Both the position numbers and the translations under genes were made by a program. From Ilyonectria destructans (lineage: Eukaryota > Ascomycota > Sordariomycetes > Hypocreales > Nectriaceae): a stretch of 64,000 bases of DNA. Each line of letters starts with the position of its first letter. The stretch's first letter is position 1. The stretch is taken from the NCBI GenBank assembly GCA_020740775.1, contig JAHEWK010000011.1:310001-374000 (forward strand). Direction: 5' to 3'. The notes under the pieces are model-generated. The model saw only the letters and a list, made by a program, of their open reading frames with translations, did no database searches and was not told where the DNA came from. Positions 46,036-56,652 of the stretch are shown here, piece after piece.

Positions 46036-46965
46036 TTAGATAAATGTTCCCATCATTATTACGTAGAGCTAAAGGAACACGAACGGGTTTACCACATAAA
46101 TACGTATGGGATGTCCATGCTCACAGAACCCGAAGATGATCCAGCGTGGGAGATGGATAATATGAATGCAATGGCATACCTTGAAACGCGAGCAGAAGTA
46201 GCCCCGCCTATCATGAAACAAGCAGCTGTGTCATTCCCGACGCCCTCTCAGTCGCGATATGCCAATGATACGAAAGACGGAGGAAGTCGAGGTCAGGAAG
46301 GAAGACAGAGAAGGAGAACAAGCTGACACGAAGTGTATTTTCTCACGCGAATTAGCCTGGCGGACATCGGATAGGCATCGTGTTCTGAATGAGCTGATGA
46401 ATGTTCTGTTAGCTGGTCGTGATACTACCGCTAGTCTACTCAACAGTTTGTTCTTCATGATGGCTAAAAGTCGGGCGATATGGGACAAGTTGCATGAGGA
46501 AGTAGTTTGCCTACAGGGTCGCCCACTAACATATGAGGAGCTTCGCAGCCTTAGTCATGTCCGTTGTTGTATGAATGAATGTAAGATAAAGCTCTCTATT
46601 GCCTCTACCTCACCAACTGCCTTAGCGCTACGCTTACATCCGGTTGTACCACTCAATGAGCGCGGGCGTTACGAGATACTGTCCTACCGCTTGGTGGAGG
46701 TAAAGATGGTCTCTCGCCAGCATTTGTGCCCGAAGGTACTATAGTGGCCTACAACATGTACGCAATGCATTGACGGACAGACTTTTGTGGGCCAGACGCA
46801 GAAGGATTCGGCCTAGAACGCTGGGAGGATGGAAAGCTGCAACCACGCTGGGGTTTTTTGCCCTTTGATGGCGGCCCACGCATCTGCATAGCCGACGATA
46901 TGCTTTGGCTGGGCTTAAAGTTAAGAACTTTCGGGGAAACTACAGAGGTTTTGTCTTTCGAATAA
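46036..46965 (+). pseudogene. Degraded CYP52-like cytochrome P450
   Basis: Pieces of one P450 occur in order. HYYVELKEHERVYHINTYGMSMLTEPE is an N-terminal CYP52 pattern. The I-helix LLAGRDTTASLL is followed by the ExxR helix, restored across an intron (GTAAGA...CTTAG, 46580-46625) as CMNESLRLHPVVPLN. Next come [25 protein letters not shown] and [20 protein letters not shown], and finally the heme loop [11 protein letters not shown], with the Cys present but the usual following Gly replaced by Ala. Lesions are a large internal deletion after the N-terminal piece, at least two frameshifts (one near 46665) and a TGA at about 46777. CYP52 enzymes hydroxylate n-alkanes and fatty acids at the terminal carbon. 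This copy cannot make a working enzyme. Confidence 0.85.
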
Positions 46966-47379
46966 TCTGCCTACAGCTGGACTTATAGGTTGATGCATTA
47001 TGTTGATAGCTATAGAATTTGTTGGAAAGAGACCCTGTATTACGAAACCTCTGATAGATTGATATTATGACCTTAGTCAGAAGGGGGGTCTGATAACCCC
47101 TCTTCCGACCGGTCCGGATGACCGGCACAGGGAATCATCAACATCATCATTGCTTTGAGACTATCCAATTGATCAATTTGACCGTAAGGATCTGACACCT
47201 AGCAAGGTCGGAAAGTCTATCCTTTGAGAAGAACGCCCTTGGCACAGACTTCGGTGCATACTCGGATACTCGCTCGGAACCCATCAAACCCCGCGCAGGG
47301 GTTCGAAGTAGACCTTAAAGTCGAATCCCAAGCCAAGACTCAGCTTGGCTTTGAAGCGCCAAGATACCAGCAAGACAAC
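46966..47379. other. Intergenic, promoter of the GST-like gene
   Basis: The frame of the GST-like gene is open upstream to 47224 without an ATG before 47380, so this stretch is taken as leader. Confidence 0.5.
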
Positions 47380-48291
47380 ATGGCTGATCTCAGAGATGCT
47401 GAGTATACCCTGTACTCGTCTCCTTTCTCCTTGTATTCTATGATGGCCCGCCACACTGTCCAACTGGGCCCACTCACCGATCACACGACACCACCCCGCA
47501 ACATCGACTTGAGCTTTATAAACCATGGCAAAAACAACAACCTCAAAGAGGAATATCTCAGGATTAATCCGAAAGGACAGGTCCCTTCTCTGATGGGAAA
47601 TGTCCTGAAGCAGCCTCTAACCGATAGTATTTCTATATCTCTCTACTTGGCGGAGAAGCACTACCCGGCGTTATTGCCCACGGCGCACGCTGGTATCATA
47701 AAGCAGCTTCTGGAGAAGATCCATCAAGTCAATGGCCTGTCCATCAACAACAAGAAGGCGACACCCGAGATGCAAAAGTATAACCCTTCACCGGCAGCGG
47801 ATATCCTCAAGAGGACGGACATCAGTCCCGAGTATCGCGAGGCTCTTGAATTTAAGCTCAGATTGTACGTTCCTATCCGATGTCGTAGGCGCGCCTGCCC
47901 GTATGCCAGCTAATACTAACTATTATACAGCCATGATAAGACAAATGCCGTAGCGTTCCAACCAGAGAAAATTGCTCAGTCTCTCGCAGACCTTCGGACG
48001 ATCCTAGCCGAGATTACAGACCACGGCAAGCAAAGTGGTGCTTTTGGGGATAAGGTAGAATGGATCTTTGGCGCTCAAGTCGGCCCGACCGTGCTAGACA
48101 GCCATCTGCTCCCGCTCTTGCTGCGCATGCTTGAGGTCGGCAATGCCGATGTTGTCCCTCAAGAGCTGCAGCGCTGGGCCGAGGATAAATCCAATAGCCC
48201 TTCATGGCAAATGGTGATGCATGGCAGGCCGACAAGATACGATCCTTCCATGGGGCCAGTGGAAGACATGACGGATATGTTGACTCTATGA
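47380..48291 (+). CDS. Glutathione S-transferase-like protein
   Basis: Two exons, 47380-47864 and 47931-48291, give 281 aa. The 66-nt intron has a GTACGT donor, a TAATACTAAC branch site and a TATACAG acceptor. The N-terminal part (YTLYSSPFSLYSMMARHTVQLG...) is a thioredoxin-fold GST_N pattern. NPKGQVPSL and LTDSISISLYLAEKHYP give the glutathione-binding cis-Pro loop and the D/E-S-x-x-I segment. The C-terminal half is helical. The N-terminal half is longer between strands than in most GSTs. Such proteins conjugate or reduce electrophiles, or isomerise intermediates. Its position at the edge of the ADH/esterase/BVMO group suggests detoxification of a reactive intermediate there, an inference from context only. 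Confidence 0.8.
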
Positions 48292-49046
48292 TGCTAGTTA
48301 TGCGCTCACCTTGGTTGAGAATAGTAGAGAAATGTTGTACGATCTTCTTGATGACCTTTTCGAAATTGATAAGGAACCCAACCCGGGCCGTGACAGTGAA
48401 AAATGATGGGGACATTGGGACTATCAATGACATTTTCGACGTGAGAGCTGAACCTGTATAGCTCGACCAGAACTTCTTCCGCAGTTAGCAACGGTGCGCA
48501 TCAGAATAATTTAATGTGTTCTGGTAAAGTAGGGGAAGGAAATTTAAAAACTTTTACGGCTTCGCCGAGTTCTTCACCATAAGGAGGGCGAGGAATTATT
48601 GAAGCCATATTGCCATGCCTCACCCGCGTCAAGTCCAGAGAGTGACTTCGAACATCGCATTGAGATTTAGGCAAGAATTTTGTTCCCTCTCGGTAAATAT
48701 GTTGAATAAAGGTACCCGGTATTTTGAGCCCAATAACTGTTGACATGGATCATCCCTCAGTGGAACCCTGAAGTGTTGGGGTAGACACTTCCCGCGCTAA
48801 CATGGATGCATGTCAGAATTCTCTGAGTCCGGCAGCCATCCTGAATCACGAACCAACACAAGCTTGCACACTAGCCTGATTCGTGAATCAGCAAGTCTGG
48901 AGGTCCCAAGGTATAATTAATTTTATAAATAATCAGGGGAATGTTGCTTTGCTCACCCTTGCATCTCTCACCAAACACCAGTCTCGATTCCTTACATCCA
49001 GCTCTTCCCTCCTCCTACCCGAACATTTGGGCCTTGATGAACAAAC
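48292..49046. other. Intergenic, promoter of the alcohol dehydrogenase
   Basis: Short frames only. An AT-rich stretch at 48910-48935 and a CT-rich leader precede the ATG at 49047. Confidence 0.55.
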
Positions 49047-50015
49047 ATGAAGGCATTCCAGTATCAGAATGCGCAAACGGGCTTGGAGCTCCGGGACATC
49101 CCCGTCCCTGAACCTGGTATCGGACAGGTTCAGCTCGAGGTCAAGGCCGCGGGCATGTGTCACTCAGACTGCCACATTGTATCCGGCTCGAGCGACGCAT
49201 GGCTGATCAAAAAGCCCGTTACTCTCGGTCACGAAGTCGCCGGGATCATCACCCAAGTCGGACCCGGGGTCATAGGATTCAACGTGGGAGACAGAGTTGC
49301 CGTGTCTCAAGTCTGCCACCCAGTTGAAGAACGTGACTGGTCGCTCGGCATCGGACTTGGCTTCGATGGTGGCTATGCCCAGTATGCCGTTGCTCCTGTA
49401 CGCCGGCTGATGCACATTCCGGACGGCGTTTCCTTCGCTCAGGCCGCTGTGGCTACTGATGCGTTGGCCACGTCGTATCACGCTGTGGTGGCTGAGGCTG
49501 GGGCGAAGCCTGGCTTGACGGTTGGCGTAGTCGGTCTCGGCGGTTTAGGAATGTCGGGCCTTACGTTTGGAGCTCTCCAAGGAGCTGTTGTGTATGGCTT
49601 TGACATTGCTGAGGATAAATTTGACGAGGCGAAGCAGCTTGGTGCTCATGGATGTTTCAAGAGCTTGGACGAGGCCAAGGACGTGTCTTTTGATGTCATT
49701 GTTGACTTTGCTGGCACCGGGTCTAGCACTGTGGCCGCCTTGAGCGCGGTAAAGCAAGGGGGAAAAGTAGTCGTGGTCGGCTTGGCTGCCAAAACGGTAA
49801 CGGTGCCAACTGACGTACTGGTTCTACGTACGGTGGCGCTCGTCGGATCGCTGGGGGCCAGTGTCGATGATCTGGCCAACGTTTTGAAGCTTCTGGAAGG
49901 GGGTGTTATAAATCCGTTGCTCGTGGAGGTGCCATTCGCTGAAATACCCGCCAGCATCGATGCTTTGGCTAAAGGGGGTGTCAAGGGAAGACTATGGGCG
50001 GATCCAAGTAAGTAG
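49047..50015 (+). CDS. Medium-chain (zinc-type) alcohol dehydrogenase
   Basis: Intronless, 322 aa. The GroES-like domain shows AAGMCHSDCHIVSG with the catalytic-zinc Cys, and GHEVAGIITQVG with the zinc His-Glu. The NAD(P) fold shows VVGLGGLGMSG. Where most zinc ADHs carry a four-Cys structural-zinc loop, this protein has a shorter VSQVCHPVEERDWSLG segment with a single Cys, so the structural zinc site is missing. The third catalytic ligand position reads ATDALATSYHA, with Asp rather than Cys. These features mark a divergent MDR branch. The likely role is oxidation of a secondary or primary alcohol to the carbonyl substrate of the BVMO-like enzyme at 52092. This is inferred from adjacency. Confidence 0.87.
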   Translation: MKAFQYQNAQTGLELRDIPVPEPGIGQVQLEVKAAGMCHSDCHIVSGSSDAWLIKKPVTLGHEVAGIITQVGPGVIGFNVGDRVAVSQVCHPVEERDWSLGIGLGFDGGYAQYAVAPVRRLMHIPDGVSFAQAAVATDALATSYHAVVAEAGAKPGLTVGVVGLGGLGMSGLTFGALQGAVVYGFDIAEDKFDEAKQLGAHGCFKSLDEAKDVSFDVIVDFAGTGSSTVAALSAVKQGGKVVVVGLAAKTVTVPTDVLVLRTVALVGSLGASVDDLANVLKLLEGGVINPLLVEVPFAEIPASIDALAKGGVKGRLWADPSK

Positions 50016-50251
50016 TAGAATAAGTGCGTGAAAATAATTCTACTCTGATGCATGCTTGTTTTTGGTCGGTCCCTGTTGGTCCATATAGATGCAAACTCGT
50101 AGATTCCCTCTAACTTTAGACTACGATCTGAACAACCACAAAGAACTTGAAGGCGTTGGATTTCTACTGCAATAGTTGCCAACCTAATAGCGAATGAAGG
50201 TTCCTCTCTTTGTATTCTACTCCTAGCTATGTACAAGCTCAAGGCTTATCA

Positions 50252-51546
50252 TTACTCCCCGATCATCCATTTTATCGCCTCTGTCAGGTCCTGGTCGCTC
50301 TTGACTGAAGTAGCTAAAGGCAACATCATGAAGCCGTGCGGCAAGCCAGGATAGACACTGACTTTGATAGGGACCCTAATTAAAGATGGTTAGCATGTGG
50401 ATTAGGGATAGGGAGCCATCATACCCAGCCTGCTTCAGCTTCTCGGCGTAGGCAAAGCCATCGTCTCGCAGGGGATCAGCTCCAGCGATCTGTATATACG
50501 TGCGAGGCAACCCGGACAAGTCCGATGCTAGAAGGGGCGACACTCGGATGTCCTCGGGAGGGGCGCTGTAGTAGTCGAGGAACTGCGTGACCGCCGCAGA
50601 TGGAAGAATCGGGGCGTTGGCATTGTCGTCGTAGCTAGCGAAGTCAAGATCTGCGGGTTGTGCTTTGGGGTGCACGACAAGAGGGATCCTCAGGATTTGT
50701 CCGCAAAACGAGACATGCTTAGTATCTCGTGCTCGCTGGGCTAGAACAGCTGTCTGAAAGATGTTGAGCAGTTGTCTCTAGTCAAAACACGGCGGGGAGA
50801 CTTACTATATTTCCTCCTGCACTGAGGCCGCCTAGAATAACATGACCTGGATCTCCCCCTAGGGACTCAATATTATCAAACACCTTGGAATCTCAGTAAA
50901 TTGCATTTCTTCACCCACTCGAGTGTAGAGAACTTACCCAAAGTACTCCCGCCCAGACATCTTCGAGGCCGATTGGGAAGGGATTCTCGGGTGCCCTATA
51001 GTCAGCATTTAGCGAAGAACCTACAGTAGATACCTTCCTTGGCGGATAAATAAGACTTGGGTTACCTACTTTCGGTAGTCCACACTGACGACGACTGCCC
51101 CGGTAGACTTGCACATGGTTCTACAGGCCCCGTCTTCCGAGTCCAGATCGCCAATAGTCCAGCCCCCGCCGTGTACACTAAGCAACCCTTTTAGCAAAAG
51201 TCCACCCATACGGGGATCATGTTAATGTCATACTAAGCAATGACTGCGCGCTCCGCGCATTGCACGTCTGGGGTGTAGATGCGAACCTGGTTCGTCCATC
51301 CTTGATAGCCCGGTATGGGAATCTGCTTGATGGAGAAACCGACAGGAGGGCTGTCATCCCGCGGAAACTTCATCTGGCGAAGTTCCTCAGGGGTGCCTAC
51401 TAGCGGAGGAATCGGAACATGCTTGGCGAGCTGCGGAACGCCTGGTAAGCCTCAAGCGTGGTAGGGCACTCGAGCGTGACACGTACCTCGGTCCATTCTG
51501 GACTGATTTCGGCAAGGCCAGGCTGACGGACGACGGATGATTGCAT
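50252..51546 (-). CDS. Alpha/beta-hydrolase esterase, HSL family (abhydrolase_3)
   Basis: Minus-strand exons 51546-51487, 51430-51234, 51177-51070, 50996-50938, 50883-50806, 50753-50425 and 50375-50252 give about 317 aa. The oxyanion motif HGGGW arises across intron 2 and the DYRKAPENPFP motif across intron 3. The nucleophile elbow is GGLSAGG, the acid Asp lies in AGADPLRDD and the His in GLPHGF. One problem: the exon 4 end reads CTTTTGG, one T too many for phase 0 joining to GTGTTTGAT. Using a CTGAG acceptor eight bases earlier restores the frame with three extra residues (320 aa). The gene may therefore be intact with shifted splicing or carry a one-base lesion. It likely cleaves esters or lactones and diverges from the BVMO-like gene. 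Confidence 0.82.
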
Positions 51547-52091
51547 TTTGAGGCTACAGGGGTTGAATTATGGATGAAAGATGAGTGAAAAGATGGCTTA
51601 GTGTATGGAGCAGTCATCGCTTGACTCGCCCTGCGACTACTTATAGCGATGATTTATCTTGGTAAGAGGATGAGGGTGTCCGAGACTCAACTATTGAGGT
51701 CGTCAGCTAAAACTAGTCCGGTTTAGTTACAAATACGGAAAGCAATAGAATTTAATTGATGGGCATCACGCGAACTGCCGATTGCGTTTTTCTTGAGTCA
51801 GAAAGACGCGGTCCGGTTTGGTCCACACTTTGAAAAACGCATGTCAGAAATTTATGCGTCAACTTGCAGATGGCTTCGCAGATCCTTTACTAAGTCGCAA
51901 ACGCCACCAAAATCACGGACCGACCCGGAAATAATCCTATTAGGATGTTGATGCATTTGCAACAATCTTAATCGGTTCTATTTAGTTAATATCTCCCATC
52001 CTTCAGCTCCCCTAAGGTGCACAGCTGTTTTCAAGCATAACACATTCTCATCTCATCAAGCTACGCCCAAGAACACACCCCTTGAATCAAA
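51547..52091. promoter_or_regulatory. Divergent promoter between esterase and BVMO-like genes
   Basis: The 545 bases separate the two opposing start codons, an arrangement that favours joint control. AT-rich patches occur near 51715-51760 and 51955-51990. No regulator site is identified with confidence. Confidence 0.5.
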
Positions 52092-54660
52092 ATGGCTACT
52101 CTCAATGGCTCAGATGACAATGCGTCGCCTTTCCTCATTCCGGGTCTCAAGTTCTTCTCAGACCCCAAAGCCGCCACGCGTCCGGGAAACCTGTACACGG
52201 AGAAGCTGAATGCAGACTTCCACAATGATGCCAAGTCGGGTTATCACATCCCCTTCGTCCCTGTCGGTGTGCCCGAGAACAGGAAGCTCAAGGTCATAAC
52301 AATTGGTGCTGGACTATGCGGCGTCATGTTGGCGTACAACATCGAGAAGCATACCCCAAACGTGGAGCACGTCATCTATGAGAAGAACCCCGAGGTTGGC
52401 GGAACATGGGTGAGTCGCTCTCTTTACGAGACCACGGAGTTTCGACCCAGACACTTACAAAATGGCGCGCAGTATCAGAATCGATACCCCATGGCCGGTT
52501 GTGACTCGCCAACATGCACGTATCAGTTCAACTTTGCCATTTCTCCTGGTAAGTGTTATTCCACCTGTAGAAACGTAAGATGATACGTGAGCCTTGCTAA
52601 CAATGACATCGTCAGACTGGGAAGATTTCTACTCGTCCGCTGAGTACCTACGCCAATACATAAACAAGGTCGTTGATAAACTCGATCTGAAGAAATACAT
52701 GACCTTCAACTCGAAAGTTATTGAGGCTCGCTTCGATGACCAGAAGGGCATATGGGAGCTGAAGATTGAGCAGACGCTGGCTGATGGAACCAAGAAGATT
52801 ATAACTGACGACTGCGATCTGCTTCTCGGTGCTGTGGGCATTCTAGATCGATGGGAGCTGCCCAAGATTACCGGCCTGGACACCTTCCGCGGTCGAGTCA
52901 TCCATTCAGCCGACAGAGCCCAGTGAGTTTAAACGCATGGCCAGTCTTGAAGTGAAAGTTTAGCTGAAATCACACCCTCTCAGATGGCAAGAGTATACCC
53001 AGGATAAATGGGCAAAGGAAAACGTCGTTGTCATCGGCTCCGGGGCGAGCAGTATTCAGGCCGTACCGGGCATGCAGCCCCATACCAAAAAGCTGGATGT
53101 CTTTGTCCGCACTCCCCCGTGGTTTTTTGCCCAGCCCGACAACATCAAGGGTGAGACGAGGCCTCAAGGGTACAAGTGTGAGTAATCCCTTTCTGCTCGT
53201 TTTGGATACTGCTGACGATGCCATGTGGAAAGACACAGAAGAGGAGAGAGCCGTCTTCCGTAAGGATCACAAGGCAATGATGAAGCATTCCAAGGCTAAT
53301 GAGAACACACTCATGATGGTAAAGAATTTAGACTTCTTTCCGAGGGGGCCAAAAACTGAAATATTCCTAGTTGCACCACCTTATGGTCAAGCATAATCCG
53401 CTCCATCACCAGGCTCGAGAGGTAGCTGTCATAACGGACCCATTGAGTATCCGGTCGTGCTGCTAATGATGACCTGGTAGCAAATCACGAAGCGAACGCG
53501 CGAGTGGATCAAGGACGACTACATTTTTGACAACATAATTCCCAATTTTAGTGTTGGATGTCGCCGCATCGCCCCGGGAGATCCATACATGCTGGCGTGA
53601 GTAGAAAGAAGCTCGAATCTGCGCTTATAACCATTGACCAATCCCTCGCAGCATCCAGAAGCCAAACGTCGAGATGCACTTCTGCGGCATAGCGGAGGTT
53701 GTCGAGGATGGAGTGATTGACGACGACGGCCAAAAGGTCGTCTGCGACACTATTGTCTGCGCAACCGGATTTGGTAGGTACATGCACATGCGGAACTGGC
53801 TTGGCTAACACTTGTGCTACAGACGTTTCATACCGACCTCCGTTTCCGCTCCTTGGTTTGGGTGGTGTTGATCTACGCAAGGAATGGGAGGAGATTCCCG
53901 CAAGCTACCTAGGTGTAGGTCTGCTGGTCAAGCATTCGAAACTTGACGGCTAACGCTCACTTTACAGGTTATGGCACCTCGGATTCCGAATTACTTGAGT
54001 AAGGGCACTCTCATGGATGAAACGAAGACGGAATATTGCTAAGCATGACATACAGTGTTCCTGGGTCCCAACTCTCCAGTCGAAAGCGGCAGTATCACGG
54101 GCAAGTCAACGTCTACTGTTGAGCTGAGCCATGAGCTAATGGATTTGCAATAGGCGAACTCGAGGCCCTCGTATCATACACTCTCAAGGTCATCACGAAA
54201 ATGCAGACCAACAATATCAAATACTTTGTCCCCAAGCAAGATGTCTCTGACGAGTTTAACAAGCATACTCAGAGCTGGTTCAAGGGCACTGTGTGGGAAG
54301 AAGACTGCAATGCCTGGTGTAAGTGATGCAGAGCAGATGCTTCCCGGAACAGCAAATCTGACCAAAACATAGACAAGAACAGAAAGACTGGACGTGTGGA
54401 TGCTATTTGGCCCGGTAGCGCCCTTCATTACCGAGTTGCGCTGGAGGAGCCTCGTTGGGAAGACATGGAGATTAAGTATCATGGCCCGGTAGGTCTATTA
54501 ACAGTGTCCAATTATTTCGGGTTGGCTGACTCCCGTGCGGCAGAACCGATTCCAATTCCTCGGATATGGCTACTCAGCTGTGGACCTGAGCACCGATCCT
54601 GACGCGGATCGGTCCCCTTACCTGAACGAAGACGCTCTTGATCCTCGGTTCTACCAGTAG
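52092..54660 (+). CDS. Baeyer-Villiger-type flavin monooxygenase
   Basis: A 13-exon gene of about 594 aa. Exons: 52092-52409, 52474-52549, 52616-52922, 52984-53177, 53233-53318, 53481-53596, 53652-53773, 53823-53914, 53968-53998, 54056-54100, 54154-54318, 54373-54488, 54544-54660. Exon 5 may instead run to 53369 (611 aa). The FAD motif is [14 protein letters not shown] with EVGGTW. The NADPH motif is [14 protein letters not shown]. Between them [14 protein letters not shown] resembles the BVMO fingerprint FxGxxxHxxxW but has three extra residues before the Trp. [11 protein letters not shown] is the ATG-containing motif. Intron 10 (54101-54153) starts GCAAGT, a GC-AG intron. The enzyme should insert oxygen beside a ketone to give an ester or lactone. 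Confidence 0.88.
54101..54153 (+). other. GC-AG intron in the BVMO-like gene
   Basis: Only a GCAAGT donor with the AATAG acceptor keeps the reading SITG-ELEALV. The nearby GT would shift the frame. Length is 53 nt, with a GCTAATG branch site. Confidence 0.75.
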
Positions 54661-55241
54661 GATCTGCGAGGGCACCAGGGAGAGGATTCCACCTCTCTTT
54701 CTGTATCTGATGTGCCACGAGTTGACGGGAGAAGGGCTTAAGGTTGCGTAGAGTTGTTAGGCAGTCCAGGGTTGCAGACTGAGTACGGAGGCATGCGGGA
54801 GGCAATACGCATTATCAATTTCCAGCAAAATATTTGACTTGTCTCCGATGTGTTGTTCTATCAGGGTCTACGCTCCCTAGGTTTCGCGGTTCACGGTCCG
54901 GTATTTTCGCCATATCAGTCGAGATGATCAAGGTGATAACCCCGCCCTTCTCATGCCGAGGCACTTGGCGCCCTATCCCCACATCAAACTATTACGCGTG
55001 ACCTAACTTAAGTAACTACTTACATTAGTCTCGAAATAATTCGCCTCTAAAAAGCAGCGTTTATCTCTAAATAGCTAGATCGGACCCGGCGAACCGGACC
55101 GTAGTCTTCCCCGCGTTTCGGCGAGTCTCCGTCCTTGCAGATTCCGAGCACCCCGTGCCTCCGAGGGATATGTTTCCCGGACACGACGTTGCTCGTTTAT
55201 GCTCAATCTCTGTTCCATCATTTTCGAGAGGGATTGCAAGG
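54661..55241. other. Intergenic, promoter of the bZIP gene
   Basis: No gene supported. The bZIP frame is open upstream to 55155, with a possible alternative ATG at 55170. Confidence 0.55.
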
Positions 55242-56652
55242 ATGGGATCCTCCCGATCAGACAAGACCCCGGTATGCGAGGACGTGAACGACAATGTTAT
55301 TAGGGATCACCGCCATAAGAAGCGGGAAAACGACCGCAAGGCGCAGCGCATGGCGCGTGAACGGACCAAGAACCGCATCAAGCAGCTCGAGGCCATGGTG
55401 GCGCATCTCAAGAAGGATGATACCAACTCCCGGGTTCTCTCTCTGATGGATCATCTCTCGCAGGCGACGAGCGAGAGGGATAAGATGATGAATGCCCTGG
55501 AGTCGCTGGCCTTTACCGTCAGTGGCCACATCCAGGATGCCAAGAGAAGAGAGGGTCGATCTCCAACAGTCGAGGCTATTCCAGCATTGCCACCACAGAG
55601 TCATCATGTCGCAGACCCAGCGCTGTATTTGGGTGCTCATGCTGCATCTATTTCAACCGCCGATGCATCCGACGACTTGATTGATCCTCAACTGTGGCTG
55701 GACCAGGAACTCGGAGTGCCAAATGCTTGCGGGGGACTTCCCAATGGCGATCTTTTTGGCGACTTTGTGACCAACTCAGCCCCTTTCCAAGATATCACTC
55801 TCTTACCGACATTGTTGGACCCTCTCCCATGCCATGTCTACCCCCTAGAAGACATCATCATACCAACAGCTCCCCCGAAATGCCCGTGTGCTATGCCGGC
55901 GTCGGGAGACTCGCCCCCCGACATCAACCTCTGGCGAGCAGCCAACGAGGCTCTAACACGACCCACCGCGCAATCGCAGTCTGAAGTAGCGACGAATGAT
56001 GTAGACTGTGAGGATACAGTTATTCGCGCGGTAGTAGAAGGATGGGGCAGCGTTGAAAATAAAGGCGCCATGATAGAGTCGTGGTGCAAGCTCCGAAAGC
56101 TTGATGAGATGGCCTGGCACAAATGCCGGCCGACAGAAAGGCTGGCCGTGTTGAGCTTGATCCGTTTAATGATTGAGTATCACAGCGACCCGAGCCCGAG
56201 GAGACAAGCTGCTCTGCCACGCTGGCTCTGGACAAGGTGAGTTTCAGAACCAAAGAAGCCGAATGGACTAACTGAACTCATTTCAAGACCATCTCAAACT
56301 CTGCCACATTCGCGTGCCATCGATTTCTTCATCTGGTAAGGCAGGACTCCCAAGATGAATGCAATTCTGTAGCTCATTATCTTTTAGGCCGGCGGTGCGG
56401 GAACGTTTCGTCTTCTTCCAGCACCAATATTGTGGAAACCTCTTCTGGCACCTCGTCCTGTCCAACCTGAGGATTCTCTGGCCGTTTGACTTTCGGGACA
56501 CTTATATGCAGAATTCCGAGACTGGGAAGTTTCATCTGTCGCCTCATTTTAAGCATTGCATTGGCGAGCTTGGGTCCTGGACCATGGAGGCTGGTTTCTT
56601 TGAGCAGTTTCCTGAATTGTATGACGACATCGCGGTGTATTCAGGGGGCTAG
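55242..56652 (+). CDS. bZIP transcription factor with DUF3425 domain
   Basis: Three exons, 55242-56236, 56288-56335 and 56388-56652, give 435 aa. The basic region HKKRENDRKAQRMARERTKNRI keeps the N-x-x-A-Q-x-x-x-R pattern and is followed by a short leucine-heptad-like helix (LEAMVAHLKK). The C-terminal third is DUF3425: RPTERLAVLSLIRLMIEY, then the exon-spanning PHSRAIDFFIWPAVRERFVF and HLVLSNLRILWPFDFRD. This bZIP-DUF3425 pairing is a filamentous-fungal class of regulators, often lying beside metabolic gene clusters. Its place directly after the ADH/esterase/BVMO group makes it the best candidate for their pathway regulator. An upstream start at 55170 would add 24 residues. Confidence 0.9.
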
